In this document: positions 1 to 12,398 of the stretch, piece after piece
Layout: every line of letters begins with the position of its first letter
Numbering within the stretch: position 1 is the first letter of the stretch
Assembly (NCBI RefSeq): GCF_029168945.1
Contig: NC_083610.1
Location: forward strand, 48,439,429 to 48,503,428
Length of the DNA: 64,000 nt
From: Cannabis sativa
Lineage: Eukaryota > Streptophyta > Magnoliopsida > Rosales > Cannabaceae
Direction of reading: 5' to 3'
The notes under the pieces: generated by a model
What the model was told of the DNA's origin: nothing
The model's database searches: none
What the model saw: the letters and a program-made list of their open reading frames with translations, nothing else
Program-made: the position numbers and the translations under genes

Positions 1-61
1 AACTACATTCCACAAAATACATGTAACTTCGTACCTTTTTGATGCTCCAAGGGGTCAACAA

Positions 62-965
62 GTGACACAAGCCGATCAACAGGCAGGTCAAGTAGATCCA
101 GGGATACAAGCGCAATTGGATCAACTTAAGAGCCTCATTCAAGGCCTGACTGGCCCAAAACTCACCGACCAGGAGCTTGATCAGACAAGAGTCTGGTCAT
201 TTTCTGCTAGGTTCAATTCCCTTGATCTTCTGACCAAGTTCAAAATGCTTACCTGGAAGATGTATACGAGTAAAAAAGATTTGTTGTCTCATATTAAATA
301 CTTTGAGATACAGATGGACCTGCAGACAGTAAAGGGTGATGTACGGTGTAGGATTTTCCAAGCTACCTTGATGAAGGCTGCCCAACAGTGGTACTTCAAG
401 TTAACACCAAGAAAGTTCAATTAATGGGACTCCTTTACCTCAGAGTTCTATGCGCAATTCTCTTCTTTGAGATAGCTCCCCGCTCACTTAGAAGACATAG
501 TAGAGGTAAAACAAGTTCCAGGCAAACCTTTGAAGGATTACATCAGTCAGTTTATGACCGAGGCCATGAAAGTGAAGGGACTTACCAAGGAAGGAAGACT
601 AGCAGCTGTGCTAGGAGGTATCGAGCTAAAAGGAGAATTGTGGAAAGATATCAAAAGGCTCACCGTAGGCTCGATGGGAGAATTTTTAGACCAAGCAGAC
701 AAATTTATAAAGCTCGAGGAAGCAGTTCGATGAGTGGACACAATTGGCCAGAAAAAGACCGATCAAAGTCCTACACTCCCAACCACCATAGCTATCCGTC
801 CAGCCAGGGAACAGTTCCAACCATGGTGGTAAAAGTTCGAACAACAGAAATAACCACAACAATGGGAAAAAGGAGAAGTTCAATAAAAATTCTGATCAAC
901 AACATCCCCGAGAGAAGGCATCAAAGTTCACCGCCTTCATTGTACTCACCAAGGAGTGAGAGACC
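62..965 (+). pseudogene. gag remnant of the decayed Tat element
   Basis: Reading through at least two frameshifts gives a Gag-like protein. Motifs shared with the young element include a W-(S/F)-A-R-F-type start, the run ending TLMKAAQQWYFKL (capsid helix with the conserved W-Y/F), and KVKGLTKEGRLAAVLGG followed by the DQADKFIKLEEA region. The expected zinc knuckle region (about 1000-1150) is hard to read. The reading frame changes near 424 and again near 530. It would have encoded the structural capsid protein of the retroelement. It is not functional as read. Confidence 0.7.
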
Positions 966-1421
966 ATTTTTTATGGAGACCTAATCGGTTGTGCCGTACA
1001 AGTGACCCCCTCCGATCAAGAAAGATATGAGCAAGAGGGATACCACCAAATATTGATGATTTCACAAATATTTTGGCCACGATACTAATGAGTGCAAAAA
1101 TCTAAAGGAGAAGATTGAATTTCTCACCAGAAAGAATAATTCGTACATACGTTTGTATGTGAAGACCAACAAACACCAACAAGCCGCCCAACCTGATAAC
1201 AATCAGAACCAACTAATGCCTCCAATAGTGGATGGACATTTATAAGTGATCATTGGGGGGCACATATTGCTGGTGATTCGAACAAAGCCGGAGAGAGATA
1301 TGCCTGGACATTTCAATATGAACAAAAAGATGAAGAAGTTTTGGCCATGGAAGAAAGGAAGCCAAAACAGCCGTGCTGAGAAGAAGACATCATCTCATGC
1401 AGTGAAGATGATGCAAGCCAT

Positions 1422-1829
1422 GTGATTTATCCTCACAACGACCCCCTGGTTGTTGAAGTGCAAATTGCCAACATGATAGTGGCTCGGTCAATGATTGATA
1501 ATGGAGCTTCCTCCAATATCTTTTTCAAGACAACATACAAAAAGATGGGGCTTCATCTTAAAAATTTGATTCCTTACGCGCAACTAGTGTACGATTTATC
1601 TGGACAGAGCATAACACCTCTTGGACATATCCGTCTCCCACTCACTATTGGAAAATATCCAACAACAAACATTGTGATGTCCCAATTCTTAGTAATTGAT
1701 GTTCCTTTTGCTTTTAATGTCATGATAGGGCGACCAACCCTATATGACTTGAAAGCAATAACTTCAATTTACCACCTGTGTGTTAAGTTTTTGACTAGGA
1801 ATGGGATCAGATGTCTAAAGGAAGATTAG
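1422..1829 (+). pseudogene. Retropepsin-like protease remnant (Tat element)
   Basis: A 135-codon open stretch contains SMIDNGASSNIFF, the aspartic protease active-site motif D-x-G-(A/S)-S, followed by the flap and IGRPTLYDLKAITSIYHLCVKF. The latter matches the IGRPxL...TSIYHLxLKF region of the intact element. In the living element the protease cuts Gag-Pol in the particle. Here it is cut off from gag and RT by stops, so it is a remnant even though the active-site motif survives. Confidence 0.75.
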
Positions 1830-2289
1830 AGGACTGCCCGCCAATGTTACAACCCTTCTTTGACAAAGGCAAAAAAAGGAAGAACCAGCCTACCAAGGGT
1901 CAAAAGTCGAGCAAAGTTTGAATAAATAGGAATCCACTAAAAGCGGGGATGAAGACATGGATCCTCGCTTTGGGGATCCTAACATAAACATTGGACTGGT
2001 GGAGGAATTAAAAGAAATAGAGATTGATCCCACCATGCCGATTAGGAAGCTCAACATTGGTCAAGATTTGTTGCTCAAAATAAAATCCATTTTGACCAAA
2101 TTTCTAAGAGCAAACCTTGATATTTTTGCCTAGTCGCATGAAAACATGGTCAGAATAAATCCATCTATAGTTGCCCACACCCTCAACATTGATCCCAATT
2201 TTTTTACAACGAAAATGAATATTGTTGGATAAAGAACGTGCACATGCACTTAAGGTGGAATTAGAAAAGCTCCCAACAAACAAGTTCAC

Positions 2290-3450
2290 CATGGAAGCTT
2301 TTTACCCCGCATGGGTGGCCAACCCTATCTTAGTGCCCAAGCCGAACAAAAAATAGAGTGTATGCATTGATTTCACAAATCTAAATAAGACATGTCCAAG
2401 GGATTGTTTTCCACTTCCAAGGCTCAACTAACTCGTAGATGCTACAGTAGGTCATGAGATCCTAAGTTTTATGGATACCTATTCGGGGCACAATCAGATT
2501 AGAATACATTTGGCCGACCAAGAGAACACAAGCTTCCAAATTGACATTGGCTTGTATTGTTATAAAGTTATGTCATTCGGATTAAAGAATGTTGGGGCTA
2601 CCTACCAATGGTTATTCAATAGGATATTCAAAGATCAGATCATGCATAATATGGAAGTTTACGTGGACGACATGCTTGTCAAATCCAGAAAGGCTGGAAG
2701 CATGAAGCTCAATCCGCTCAAGTGTTCTTTTAGAGTCAGTTCGGGTAAATTCTTAGGCTTTATTATTAATGTCCAGGGAATTGAGGCTAACTCGGAGGAG
2801 ATTTAAGCCCTTTTGGATATGAAATCACCCACGAAGGTCAAAGAAGTTCAAAGCCTCACTGGTCATATAGTCATTCTCAACAGATTTGTGTCGAAATCAA
2901 CAGACATGTGTCTGCCCTTTTTTAACATCCTCCGAGGAAGTAAAAAGTTTAAATGGACTGAGGAGTGTGAGGAAGCTTTTCAAGCATTAAAAGAGCATCT
3001 CACACAACCTCCAATCTTATCAAAATCGCTAGACGAAAAGAACTGGGATATACCTTGCAGTGACCAAATTTGCAGTAAGTGTCGTATTGATGAGAGAAGG
3101 TAACAACATCCAACATCCGGTCTACTATGTCAGTAAGAGGTTAATAGATTATGAAAGTCGATACCCTCCAATTGAGAAACTTACTTATTGCTTGCTCCTG
3201 ACTTCAAGAAAATTAAGACCGTACTTCCAAGCTACGAGTATACACCTACCAACCACTTTCACAAGTCTTGGAAAAACATGATGCATCTAGTTGGCTGCTC
3301 AAATAGGCCATTGAAAGGACATTACAAAATCACCTATCTACCAAGAGTGGCAATAAAAGGTCAAGCCTTGGCTGAATTTGTTGCCGAGTGTACAGAAAAT
3401 GAAACAACGCTCTCAGAAGACAGTTCTAAGCTCGAGAAGGAAATATGAGC
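2290..3450 (+). pseudogene. Reverse transcriptase and RNase H remnant (Tat element)
   Basis: The RT fingers and palm can be followed from FYPAWVANPILVPKPN through MDTYSGHNQIRIH to the catalytic YVDDMLVKS near 2660. The connection NPLKCSFRVSSGKFLGF and then TKVKEVQSLTGHIVILNRF follow. RNase H motifs HPVYYVSKRLIDYESRYPP appear near 3115-3180 in a different frame. There is an in-frame stop at about 2804 and there are several frameshifts between 2400 and 3300. The YVDD box survives but no continuous protein is possible. Confidence 0.8.
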
Positions 3451-3489
3451 AAGAAAAAGAGCCCCCATCAAAGCAAAAGACCAAAGAAA

Positions 3490-3756
3490 GGCCGACCTGG
3501 AAGTTATACATGGATGGGTCATCTACCGATCAACTATCTGGTGCAAGAATCACCCTCATTACACCTGGGAGAAGCACTTGCACAGAACAATAAATTTGGG
3601 TTTACATCATCAAACAATAATGTCGAATATGAGGTACTCATTGCTAGACTCAAGCTAGCTCGGGAGGTGCATGCTGAATACCTGGATATCTATAGTGAAA
3701 CTCAACTGGTTGGCAATCATGTTCTGGGGGAATATGCAGCTCGGGGAGAAAAATGA
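3490..3756 (+). pseudogene. Second (archaeal-type) RNase H remnant (Tat element)
   Basis: WKLYMDGSSTDQLSGARI resembles the WTLYVDGASNNEGSGSGI start of the second RNase H domain in the young Tat element. After a frame change it continues as SSNNNVEYEVLIARLKLA...YSETQLVGNHVLGEY. This duplicate RNase H between RT-RNase H and integrase separates Tat elements from other Ty3/gypsy lineages. Integrase is not recognisable beyond about 4080. Confidence 0.7.
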
Positions 3757-4080
3757 TAACATATCTAAGAAAAATTTAAGACCTCTTGGCACAATTCAAG
3801 GGATACACTATCATGCAAATTTCAAGAGAGGAAAATGCAACTAGTGAGCAACATAGTGACAAACAATGCAAATTTAGTTCCCATGTAGTTCCTGAAAGAC
3901 CCTAACATCTCTTGCATGGAGGAAATCGAAATGCTAGACGACACTCCTACCTGGATGATCTCTATTGCAGCATATCTTGAAACTGGAATACTTCTACATG
4001 ACCGAAATGAAGCACGGAAGATGATGAGGAAGGTTGGATAGTACTTGCAACTGGATGAAGTAATGTACAAACGAGGATTT

Positions 4081-5449
4081 TATTTTTTCTAAATTATGAA
4101 CTATTAATAGAGAATTAACGTTGTATGTAATAATTAAATCAATGGATATTTTATCTTTAATAAAGTACTATATATTTATAGTTATCAAGAGTTCATTCTC
4201 ATATCTATATGAAGTAATTATGAGAGTAATAAATAATATTATTTAATTAAACAATTTTAATTAATAGTCTAATATTTATTAAAACTTGAAATTATAGGTC
4301 AATAGGTCCTGAGGGTGGCTCTAACAACGTCCTTTTTTTTTTTGAGTGTAGCGTAATGATATTTTTACAATCATATATTAGCTTAATAGCTTAAGGGTCC
4401 TGGGTTCGAACCCATGACCTCTCCCTTTTTCCCATCCCTCCCTCACCACTAAGCTAGCCTTAGTGGCTTAAAATAAAAAAAAAAAATAAGAGAAAGGCAA
4501 GATTTCATAGCGAATCATGTTACATGCATGACATAGTCCAGCCATGCGTGCATGTACATGGGCTCCATAAAAAATTATGGGAACAAGTTTAACAACATGG
4601 TTAAATTTTTTATTTGCAATACCATTCCAATGAATAGGTTCATTAAGGAGAGCATTGACAAAGCAGACCTTCAGACTATCTTGGATAGACTAACAGTAAC
4701 ATTCAATTTCTATTATAATATTTCAAACAAAACTATTGTACAAATAAAATATATATGACTTTAGTGTTTATCTTTTTTGCAAATTAAATTTGAGTTTCCA
4801 CTTGACAATCCTAAATTTGTAGACTACGGTTTATTAGCAAAATTAAAAAGGCTACGCAACTGGAGATCGAACTCGAAAAAAATATGGAAAAATAATATTA
4901 TCAAACAAGTATAGGCGGAGGCAAATAGGAGACGTCCAGAGGGGGTGACATAGGAGGCGTGGACATAGGTCATCGCCTACTGGAAGGACCCAAAACAACA
5001 GGTACGGATTAAAAATTCTAAAATTGAATTTTCATTAACTAATAATTTTTAAGTATTTAGTTGAAATAAAATTATTTTAAATAACAAGGAAGAGCCAAAC
5101 AGAACGCAAAAAAATAAAACAAGATAAAGATTTAATGTGGATGGGGTCTAAGACCATAATCGGGCACATCATCAACAAAGTATATTATTTTAAATATTAT
5201 TGCCCAAAAATTGATAAGATCTTAATAATATATTACTATTTTTTTTTTAAAAAATAAACTAATCCCGAGAGGAGAAACTTTCCAGTACCGTGGGTACTTT
5301 TAAGAAGTTTCACCACAAGAACAACACTTCTCAAAATGAATACACGCAACAACTGTATGTAAATAATTTTATATTTTTAATCGTATGTTCTAAATTTAAT
5401 TTATATTCAATTTTAACAGTTTATTAATATTTTTTGTAGGCCCAAATAG
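4081..5449. other. AT-rich stretch without a recognised gene
   Basis: I find no convincing coding region. The stretch contains poly-purine and AT-rich runs and one SINE-like segment listed separately. The left end of the CACTA remnant may lie here, but I could not place it. Confidence 0.5.
4345..4480 (+). repeat. Possible tRNA-derived SINE or eroded repeat
   Basis: A segment with a Pol III B-box-like core (GGTTCGAACC, near 4401) is preceded about 50 bp upstream by an A-box-like TAGCGTAATGA. Its tail holds a short palindromic CTAAGCTAGCCTTAG region and an A-rich run at 4470-4486. This order fits a plant SINE, but there is no clear target-site duplication. A chance B box in another repeat is possible. 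Confidence 0.35.
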
Positions 5450-5743
5450 TTGAGAGACGTGAAACTCAACCTGGATGTCCCCTTTCAATACGATGTATAT
5501 CTCACCCAGTTTCCCGCAGACTTGCCTGTTATGATACAGGTGCTTGGTGAGCAGTCACGCCACCTAAGAGGCATTGTCCCTTTGCCTAGACTTAGGGCAG
5601 GGGCCAAAAGGGAAACTCACAAGGCAGGCCTCTTTGGGCAACCTACTATCAACCCCGAGAAATATGACGCATTGAAGAGAAGCATGGAAGAGCATGAAGC
5701 ACGTAATAATTATCAGCAAAACATGATGCAAACTCTGAATTAG
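5450..5743 (+). pseudogene. CACTA-associated protein fragment (plant transposase, Ptta/En/Spm type)
   Basis: A 97-residue open frame contains a basic stretch, KRETHKAGLFGQPTI, and then a predicted helix, YDALKRSMEEHEARNNYQQN. This looks like the C-terminal region of the TNP1-type proteins in plant CACTA elements. An Asp-rich or GACGAC-repeat stretch follows near 5885-5910. The upstream part of the protein is absent, so this is a fragment. The family call rests on its style and on the CACTA terminus 720 bp downstream, so it is moderate at best. Confidence 0.45.
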
Positions 5744-6465
5744 TACCTGAATTCATTCCAAGAGTAGTTTAGGTATTTGTCCGACATTATTCTTGGCTTC
5801 AACACCTCCGAAATGTCCCTGATTCTACCAATACGTCCACCTGGCATTATGATCTTCACCATAGGCCGCCCCTCCTAGCCAGAACGACGACGATGACGAC
5901 GATGTTGTTGATTCATGTGACTTTTATTTTACTATTTTGAAATATTACTATTTTCTATAAACTATGACAACGACTTTTTAATTAGTTTTATAATGCTTAC
6001 TTGAATTTAGTATAATTATAATATACAGTGAGATCATGTTATTGTATTATTAGTTATGAAATTTTAATTTTAATTATATTTATATTTTAAAATATCAAAC
6101 AAATTATCTTTTTGAAAAATATATAAAAAAAGTTTTACCAGCAAAATTACATGCACCGGTAAAACTTTCCCGTGAGTTAAGAAATTGGTTGGAAACATTT
6201 TGCCAGGGACCTAGCTCGTTGGGAAAACTTTGTCGAAGAGGCTCAACCGTCGCGTCAATGCCAGCAACCACATTTACGCCATCGACTTGTCACGTCAACA
6301 AAAGTAATTTTTACTAGCAAAATAATTATATGCGCCAAAAAAAAACCACTTTTCCAACTATTTATTGTCGTCAGCTTTTGCCGGTAGATTAACTCACCAA
6401 CAAAACTTTACCGACAAGTTTAATTAACTTTTGCCAAGGCAAACAAAATTGCTTTTCTTATAGTG
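5450..6465 (+). mobile_element. Right end of a CACTA (En/Spm) DNA transposon
   Basis: The segment ends in TTCTTATAGTG, the inverse complement of a CACTATAAGAA terminus. The last ~350 bp are filled with short repeats in both orientations built on TTTTGCCGGTA / ACTTTACCGACAAG, the subterminal repeat style of CACTA elements. A coding remnant at 5450-5743 lies upstream. The left terminus is not found. Confidence 0.65.
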
Positions 6466-6954
6466 AAAATATTTTTTTATTATTTTTATTAAAAAAATAA
6501 AAACAAAAAATAGAGAAAGAGTTTAAGATATATATTTCTATAAGAATTCACTTTTCAATTTCTTATTTTTAAAAATATTAAAAAGTATTACGATTAAATT
6601 AAAATTATAAGTCATATTGCGATTATACTTTTATATAGTCTCATGATATTATATTTGAATTATACTTTTACATAATTTCATAATAAGCAGATTTTTATAT
6701 TTACATTATATATATGTGATGTGGAAGATAAACAGTGTAGGCTTTTAATATTCTAATTTATATTTTGTGTTGTAATTTAATTTATATTTGAGAGTGTAGA
6801 ATATTCTCAGTCTTGGTTTGTGTAAGGTCAGATGAGTCAACTAATTTAACATTATTTTCATACTGTTATTGAGTATACTTTTCAAGCAAAGTTTAAATTA
6901 TTAGTTAAGCATTCGTACGATGTTCAGAAATGTATCGAAAGAAATATGATCATG
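6466..6954. other. AT-rich intergenic sequence
   Basis: No gene, terminal repeat or recognisable remnant was found between the CACTA end and the left target duplication (TCATG, 6950-6954) of the copia element. Confidence 0.5.
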
Positions 6955-7119
6955 TGTCAGAAGGAATGAAAAATGTATTGCTATTTCTTAAGAAAATAGT
7001 GCACAGTACAAGCAAATATATAGTAAAGTAAAGACCCATTAAAGGACACATGTCACCTACACAAATAAAGTAAGAAAAGATACAAGGAAATACCATAGGA
7101 AATATTTTATTGTTTAACA
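6955..7119 (-). repeat. 3' LTR of the copia element
   Basis: It has TG...CA ends, 165 bp, and matches the repeat at 15389-15553 at all but seven positions. The purine-rich tract expected just before a 3' LTR is seen on the minus strand at 7120-7130 (GAGGGGGGAT). Confidence 0.92.
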
Positions 7120-7169
7120 TCCCCCCTCAAACTCACGGGGCTGGGAAGCACAGTGAGTTTGGTTCAAAG

Positions 7170-9259
7170 CTCCTGAAACCGAGAGGCAGTGAGAGGCTTA
7201 GTTAAACAATCAGCAACTTGGTCTTCGGAGGGAGTGAAACGCAGCTGTAGAAGACCATTCTTGACTCATTCACGAACAAAGTGGTAGTCAATTTCAACAT
7301 GCTTAGTCCGAGCATGGAGAACCGGATTGGAAGCAAGATGGAGAGTACTAATGTTGTCACAATGAAGAGTAGGAGGGACGGGCAGCGGAAAGCTGAGTTC
7401 TTTGAGAAGTGATTGAAGCCATGAAACTTCGGAGGCTCTATTGGCAAGAGCGCGATACTCCGATTCGGTACTCGATCGAGATACTACCTTCTGTTTAGTC
7501 GAGGACCAAGAGATGAGATTGAAATCGAAGTAGACGTAGTATGCACTAGTGCTGCGGCGATCATCGGGACAGGAAGCCCAATCAGCATCCGTAAAGTAAT
7601 GAAGCTCAGGTGAAGGGTCGGGTTGGAGAAGAATTCCAAGGTGAGCCGTGCCATTGAGATATCGAAGAACACGTTTGGCAGCTTGATAGTGAGTAGTGGT
7701 GGGTGAATGAAGAAATTGGCATAATTTGTTTACCGTAAAGGAGACATCCGACCAAGTTAAGGTGCAATATTGCAATGCACCTACAAGGCTGCGATAGGCT
7801 GTAGGATCATGAAGGGGTTCACCGTCATACATGGACAAAGGTGTAAGAGCCATCGGCGTGTGGACATGCTTGGTATCAAGGAAACCGGTTTTGGTAAGAA
7901 GATCTCGGATATATTTGGTTTGAGACAAGTGAATACTAGTCGGAGAACGATGGACTTGAATACCGAGAAAAAAATGTAGGGGTCCAAGGTCTTTGACAGC
8001 AAACCGTGTGTGGAGGAATGCAAGGAGTGCATTAATTGTTGAAGAAGATGACCCTTCCACTATAATATCATCCACGTATATCAATAGGATAATGACATCA
8101 AAACCAGATCTGTAGATGAAGAGTGATGCATCGGCTTGGGAGGCAACAAAACCCCAATCAAGGATTGCTGTACTAAGCTTGAAAAACCATGCCCGTGGAG
8201 ATTGTTTCAAACCATAAAGGGACTTAGTGAGCTTGCAAACATGATGAGGATGGTCGGGATCAACAAAACCTTCGGGTTGAGTCATGTACACAGTCTCGGT
8301 GAGATCGCCATGAATGAAAGCATTTTGGATATCAATTTGTTCAACCACCCAATTCAATGAAACCGCCAAGGAAAGAACCAACCGAATGGAATTCGGTTTA
8401 ACAACTGGACTAAATGTTTCATGGACCTTGAGTTTGATGGAAACCTTTGGCCACTAAGCGAGCCTTATAACGTTCCACGGACCCATCCGCATTAAGTTTA
8501 ATGCGATACACCCACTTGCAGCCAATGACCTTGAAACCGTGGGGAGGGGGAACTAGAATCCAAGTTCCTTGAGACTTTAAGGCCACAACTTCGGTGTCCA
8601 TTGCCGCCAACCATTTGGGATCTTTGCTAGCCTCCCGAAAATTAGATGGTTCCACCGGAATACTTGCTGCAACACTAAAAAACAAACGGGGCTTATGAAT
8701 GCCCGATTTAGCACGAGTAATCATAGGATGCACATTATTATGGGCAAGAGGAAGTTCACATGGACCATGTAAATCTACCATCAAGGGAATGGTGGGAGGA
8801 GAGGATGTAGATGATGAAGTTGAAGAAGTATGGGACATAGGAGTAGGAAGAATAACACTAGGAGGCGAAAAATGAGATGGTGAAGGAGTGAGTTGGAGCG
8901 GTTCAGGATGGGCAGAGACATGTTGAGAAACAGGGGTTGATGGGATATTTTGGGGCTGCGGTTGGATAGGAGAATCAGGTGGAGATGGTTGATGGAAATG
9001 TATATTGGGGACATGTGTGGATGTGAGAATAGAGAGAGGAAGTGAAGTGATAACCGAATGAGGTTTATGAGAGGGGAGTGAAGGAGCCGAAGGAGTTGCA
9101 AAAGGAAAACACGATTCATTAAAAATTACATGACGAGTGACAAAAAGACGCCCAGAAGTAGGATGAAGACACAAGTATCCTTTATGTTTACTGCTGTAGC
9201 CAAGAAAGGTGCAAGGAGATGAACGAAACTCAAGTTTGTGGGTGTTGTAGGGGCGGAGG
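7170..9259 (-). pseudogene. copia reverse transcriptase and RNase H (broken)
   Basis: Resuming after the solo LTR, the protein shows [12 protein letters not shown] end-of-integrase sequence, a Pro/Ser-rich linker (about 9100-8800), and [71 protein letters not shown] and the catalytic YVDDIIVEGSS. RNase H follows with TDADWASCPDDRRSTS and SRSSTESEYRALA. There is a frameshift between 8419 and 8381 and an in-frame TGA near 7265, after which DQVADCLTKPL continues. RT motifs are intact but the frame is not. Confidence 0.9.
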
Positions 9260-10962
9260 TGTTGGAAATATTTTACCAGGATCTAGATTTACTAACAAGT
9301 ATGTTTCATTAACATCCTAATATGAATTCTAAAACAATGAAATAAACACATATAAAGTTTAGTAAACCTTACATTGGGTGCAGTGGAATATAATGACTCC
9401 TTCCGTTCAGATCTCTAGCCCTTGATTCCTTTCTGTAGCAGAGCATCACCAAGATTTGAACCTGGATCTCTTTCTCTCCTTCCTTTGATGCTGATTCTCC
9501 TTCTTGTTGTTTGGAATTCTCCTACAGTCTTACACACTATGATTGAGATACCACTTGATGTGTGTGGGCACTCACTCATTCACTCAAGGTTCGAAATTGA
9601 AGAAGAAAAGAAGAGAGAAGGGAAGTGGGGGCTATGTATAGAATAGGAGGCTCAACTTTCATCTGACAAAGTTAACAAAGTTAAGTGTGAATGAGAGTCA
9701 TCACTATCTATTTATAGGTAACCACCTAGGTTTAGGTAAGAATTATTTGACATTAAAATAATGAAAAAAATAAATGGTAAAATACACTAAGTTTGGCCGG
9801 CCATGGATTGTGGATTGGGCCCACTTTGCAATTTTGCCATTTTGTCATTTTTCCATCCAATTTGATCAAAAACGCCAATTTTCTAATTTAACCATTTAAA
9901 TGCCAATTCTAATTATTTAATAACTAAAAATTAATTATTAAATAATATTGTCATTTAATATATTTATTAATTAGACATATAAAGTCTCTTAATTAATAAA
10001 TAAACCTAGAATCTCTTTTCTTTACAATTTCGCCATTGCTTAGTGAAAATTCATAAACTAGACATAGTCTAACTTTAGAATTATAATTGATTAATCAAAA
10101 TCAATTAACTGAGTCTTACAAGCAGTATGGTCTCAACTAGTATGGGGACCATGGGTCTATATATCCGAGCTTCCAATAAGCAGATCAAGAATTTATATCT
10201 TAAATTCACTGACTTATTAATTCTTCATTGAATCCACGCATAGAACTTAGAATTGCACTCTCAGTATATAGAACGCTCTATATGCTCCACGATATAGATA
10301 CGTCATTAGTTATCCATTGTTATAATCCTAATTTGATCAATGATCCTCTATATAGATGATCTACACTGTAAAGGGTTTATATTACCGTAACACCCTACAA
10401 TGTATTTTATCCTTAAAACACTTAATCCCGTATAAATGATATTTCAGCTAAGTGAAATGAGTACTCCATCATTTATTTTCGTTTGGTCAAGCTCGAAGGA
10501 AATCATCCTTTACTTTCTATTTGTCAGATAGAAGCTATAGATTCCATATTTATGTTAGCGCTCCCACTCAATTGCACTATCATGTTCCCATAATGTACGT
10601 ATCACCCTGACCCAAAAGTAGGCTTAACTAACAAATCAAAAAACATGTATAATACTCTTGAGATCGAACCTATACATATCAGGATTAAGATCATTTGATC
10701 TAGGATCAACAGGTGATATTGAATTGAATAGATATGACGGTAAATTTAATATATCTAATCAAAGTTCAATATCGGTCCCTTCCGATGTATACTCCATACA
10801 TCCGATATTGGTAGGCATGGCAAATTGAAGCTTTTTCGCGGATCGGGTCGGGGCCCCGACCCGACGGGGCAGTCCCGCCCCGACACAATCGGATCTCTAA
10901 TCGGGTCTTTGCCCCGCCCCGCCCCGCCCCTAAATTTTTCGGCCTGGGGTGACCCGATTCGA

Positions 10963-10995
<33 letters not shown>

Positions 10996-11871
10996 CCAAA
11001 TTTTACTATTCTCTGCCACGAACTACTTCAAGCTCTCCCTCTCAGCCTGTGAGTGAAATGGCTTAAAACATTTAAATGAGTAGAGTACAGCAGTATTATT
11101 AGAAAGAAATTAAAGAGTAAAATTATGCATAATATTAACAAGGGTGTGAACTCAAACCAGAAAAAGAACCCAGAAGAAGGAAGACAACACAAACAAAATA
11201 TAAAAAAAATTGTATCTATACTATATTTCTCTTGAATTTTTCTATGAGCTAATCTTACAGTACAGAACTCCCATATATATATATAGGTGAATTATAAAAC
11301 CAAATAATTTATTGAACTGTAGGACTTCCCAATACAAGAAGACTAAAAGATTACACACACCAATTATATCAATTCATATTTCCAATACAATTTACTAACT
11401 CATTTTTATTTAAGCTTCTTCCCACCGTCCTATTTATTTAACTTCTCCATCACAAAATATTAACTCATATATAAGACTTTTTTTTCTTTCTTTTTTTGCT
11501 GGCTGCTGAATTATGTGTGATATTGATTAGGAAATACTTTTAAAGGTTTTATAATGGATACGATTCAAGTTTAAACAATAAGTGATAGTGATTAGTATAT
11601 AGTGAAGGATTTCCACAACTATTTCTTTCTTACAAACAACTAAAAATCATCATCTTAGTGAAATGTTTTTAGTGAAGAAGAACAAGTTTGTTTGCCACAC
11701 TCATGCATTTTATGATCAATGAATTATTAAAAAAACTCCTAATGTTAAATTTGATAAATTTTAAAATAATTATAAAATATAATTAAATACTTTAATTGAT
11801 TCAATAAAACAAAATATTTTTCTCTTAACTTATAAAGTCACTTATAAAATAAAATTTGAAGAAGTAAATTT

Positions 11872-11907
<36 letters not shown>

Positions 11908-12398
11908 GGCTCAAACCCGACCCATTGGGTCGGGTCAAGTCGAACCCAATTAAATTTTCAAGGTAATCGGGGCGGGGCGGGGCGGGGCAATAGCTTGTCG
12001 GGGCGGGGCGGGTCAGAAGCGGGGCGGGGCAGACCCGCCCCATTTGCCATTCCTAGATATTGGTAAACTTTGCCAATGCCCTGGAAAGGACATAACACTT
12101 ATCCAAGGTGTAAGAATACCTATCGCTGATTATCATGTCAGTCTAAATCCAGTGAACTGACAAATCAGGGACTAAACTTTCGAACATATAATTAAGATTA
12201 TATTCCACTGTGTTGACAACACAATAATCATTAACAAATTCATATGTTCTGAACTTAAATAGAATTCATACATTATGTACATATAATCATGAAATAAATC
12301 ATGTGAACCATGCAACATTAAATGTTATATCTGATCTTTATTAATAAGTAAATCTGATTATATTGAAATGAGTTTTATTTAGGGCATAAAACCCAACA
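9260..12398 (-). mobile_element. Solo LTR of the ~1.87 kb LTR family (copy 1), with hAT insertion
   Basis: The minus strand begins TGTTGGGTTTTATGCCC at 12398 and ends GGTAAAATATTTCCAACA at 9260. The 5-bp duplication GGAGG flanks it at 9255-9259 and 12399-12403. Subtracting the nested hAT (1244 bp) and its 8-bp duplication leaves about 1887 bp, close to the 1873 bp of the copy at 53673. No internal domain remains, so this is a solo LTR, and it interrupts the copia pol gene. Confidence 0.92.
10812..12055. mobile_element. Non-autonomous hAT element, 1244 bp
   Basis: Its termini are TAGGCATGGCAAAT and, inverted, TAGGAATGGCAAAT. It is flanked by the 8-bp duplication GATATTGG (10804-10811 and 12056-12063), the length typical of hAT. 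Both subterminal regions are dense in GGGGCGGGGC / GGGTCGGGTC repeats in opposite orientation, next to poly-A/T runs (10970-10994 and 11874-11905). The AT-rich core has no transposase. Confidence 0.92.

Larger units (their letters stand above)
1..4080 (+). mobile_element. Decayed Tat-lineage Ty3/gypsy retrotransposon interior
   Basis: The order gag, protease, reverse transcriptase, RNase H and then a second RNase H-like domain runs left to right in several frames. The second RNase H downstream of RT-RNase H is a hallmark of the Tat lineage, and the coding pieces resemble the intact Tat polyprotein at 41283-47279. Frameshifts and in-frame stops occur throughout, and recognisable similarity stops near the start of integrase. 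No LTR is visible, so the left end lies before the window and the right end is truncated. It is a dead, old copy. Confidence 0.85.

Noticed and set aside
4385..4420. tRNA gene
   Set aside because: Only a B-box-like core; no cloverleaf could be drawn. Kept as a possible SINE instead.
11825..12043. 72-residue minus-strand frame with poly-Phe
   Set aside because: Created by a poly-A/T run and the GC-rich subterminal repeats of the hAT element.
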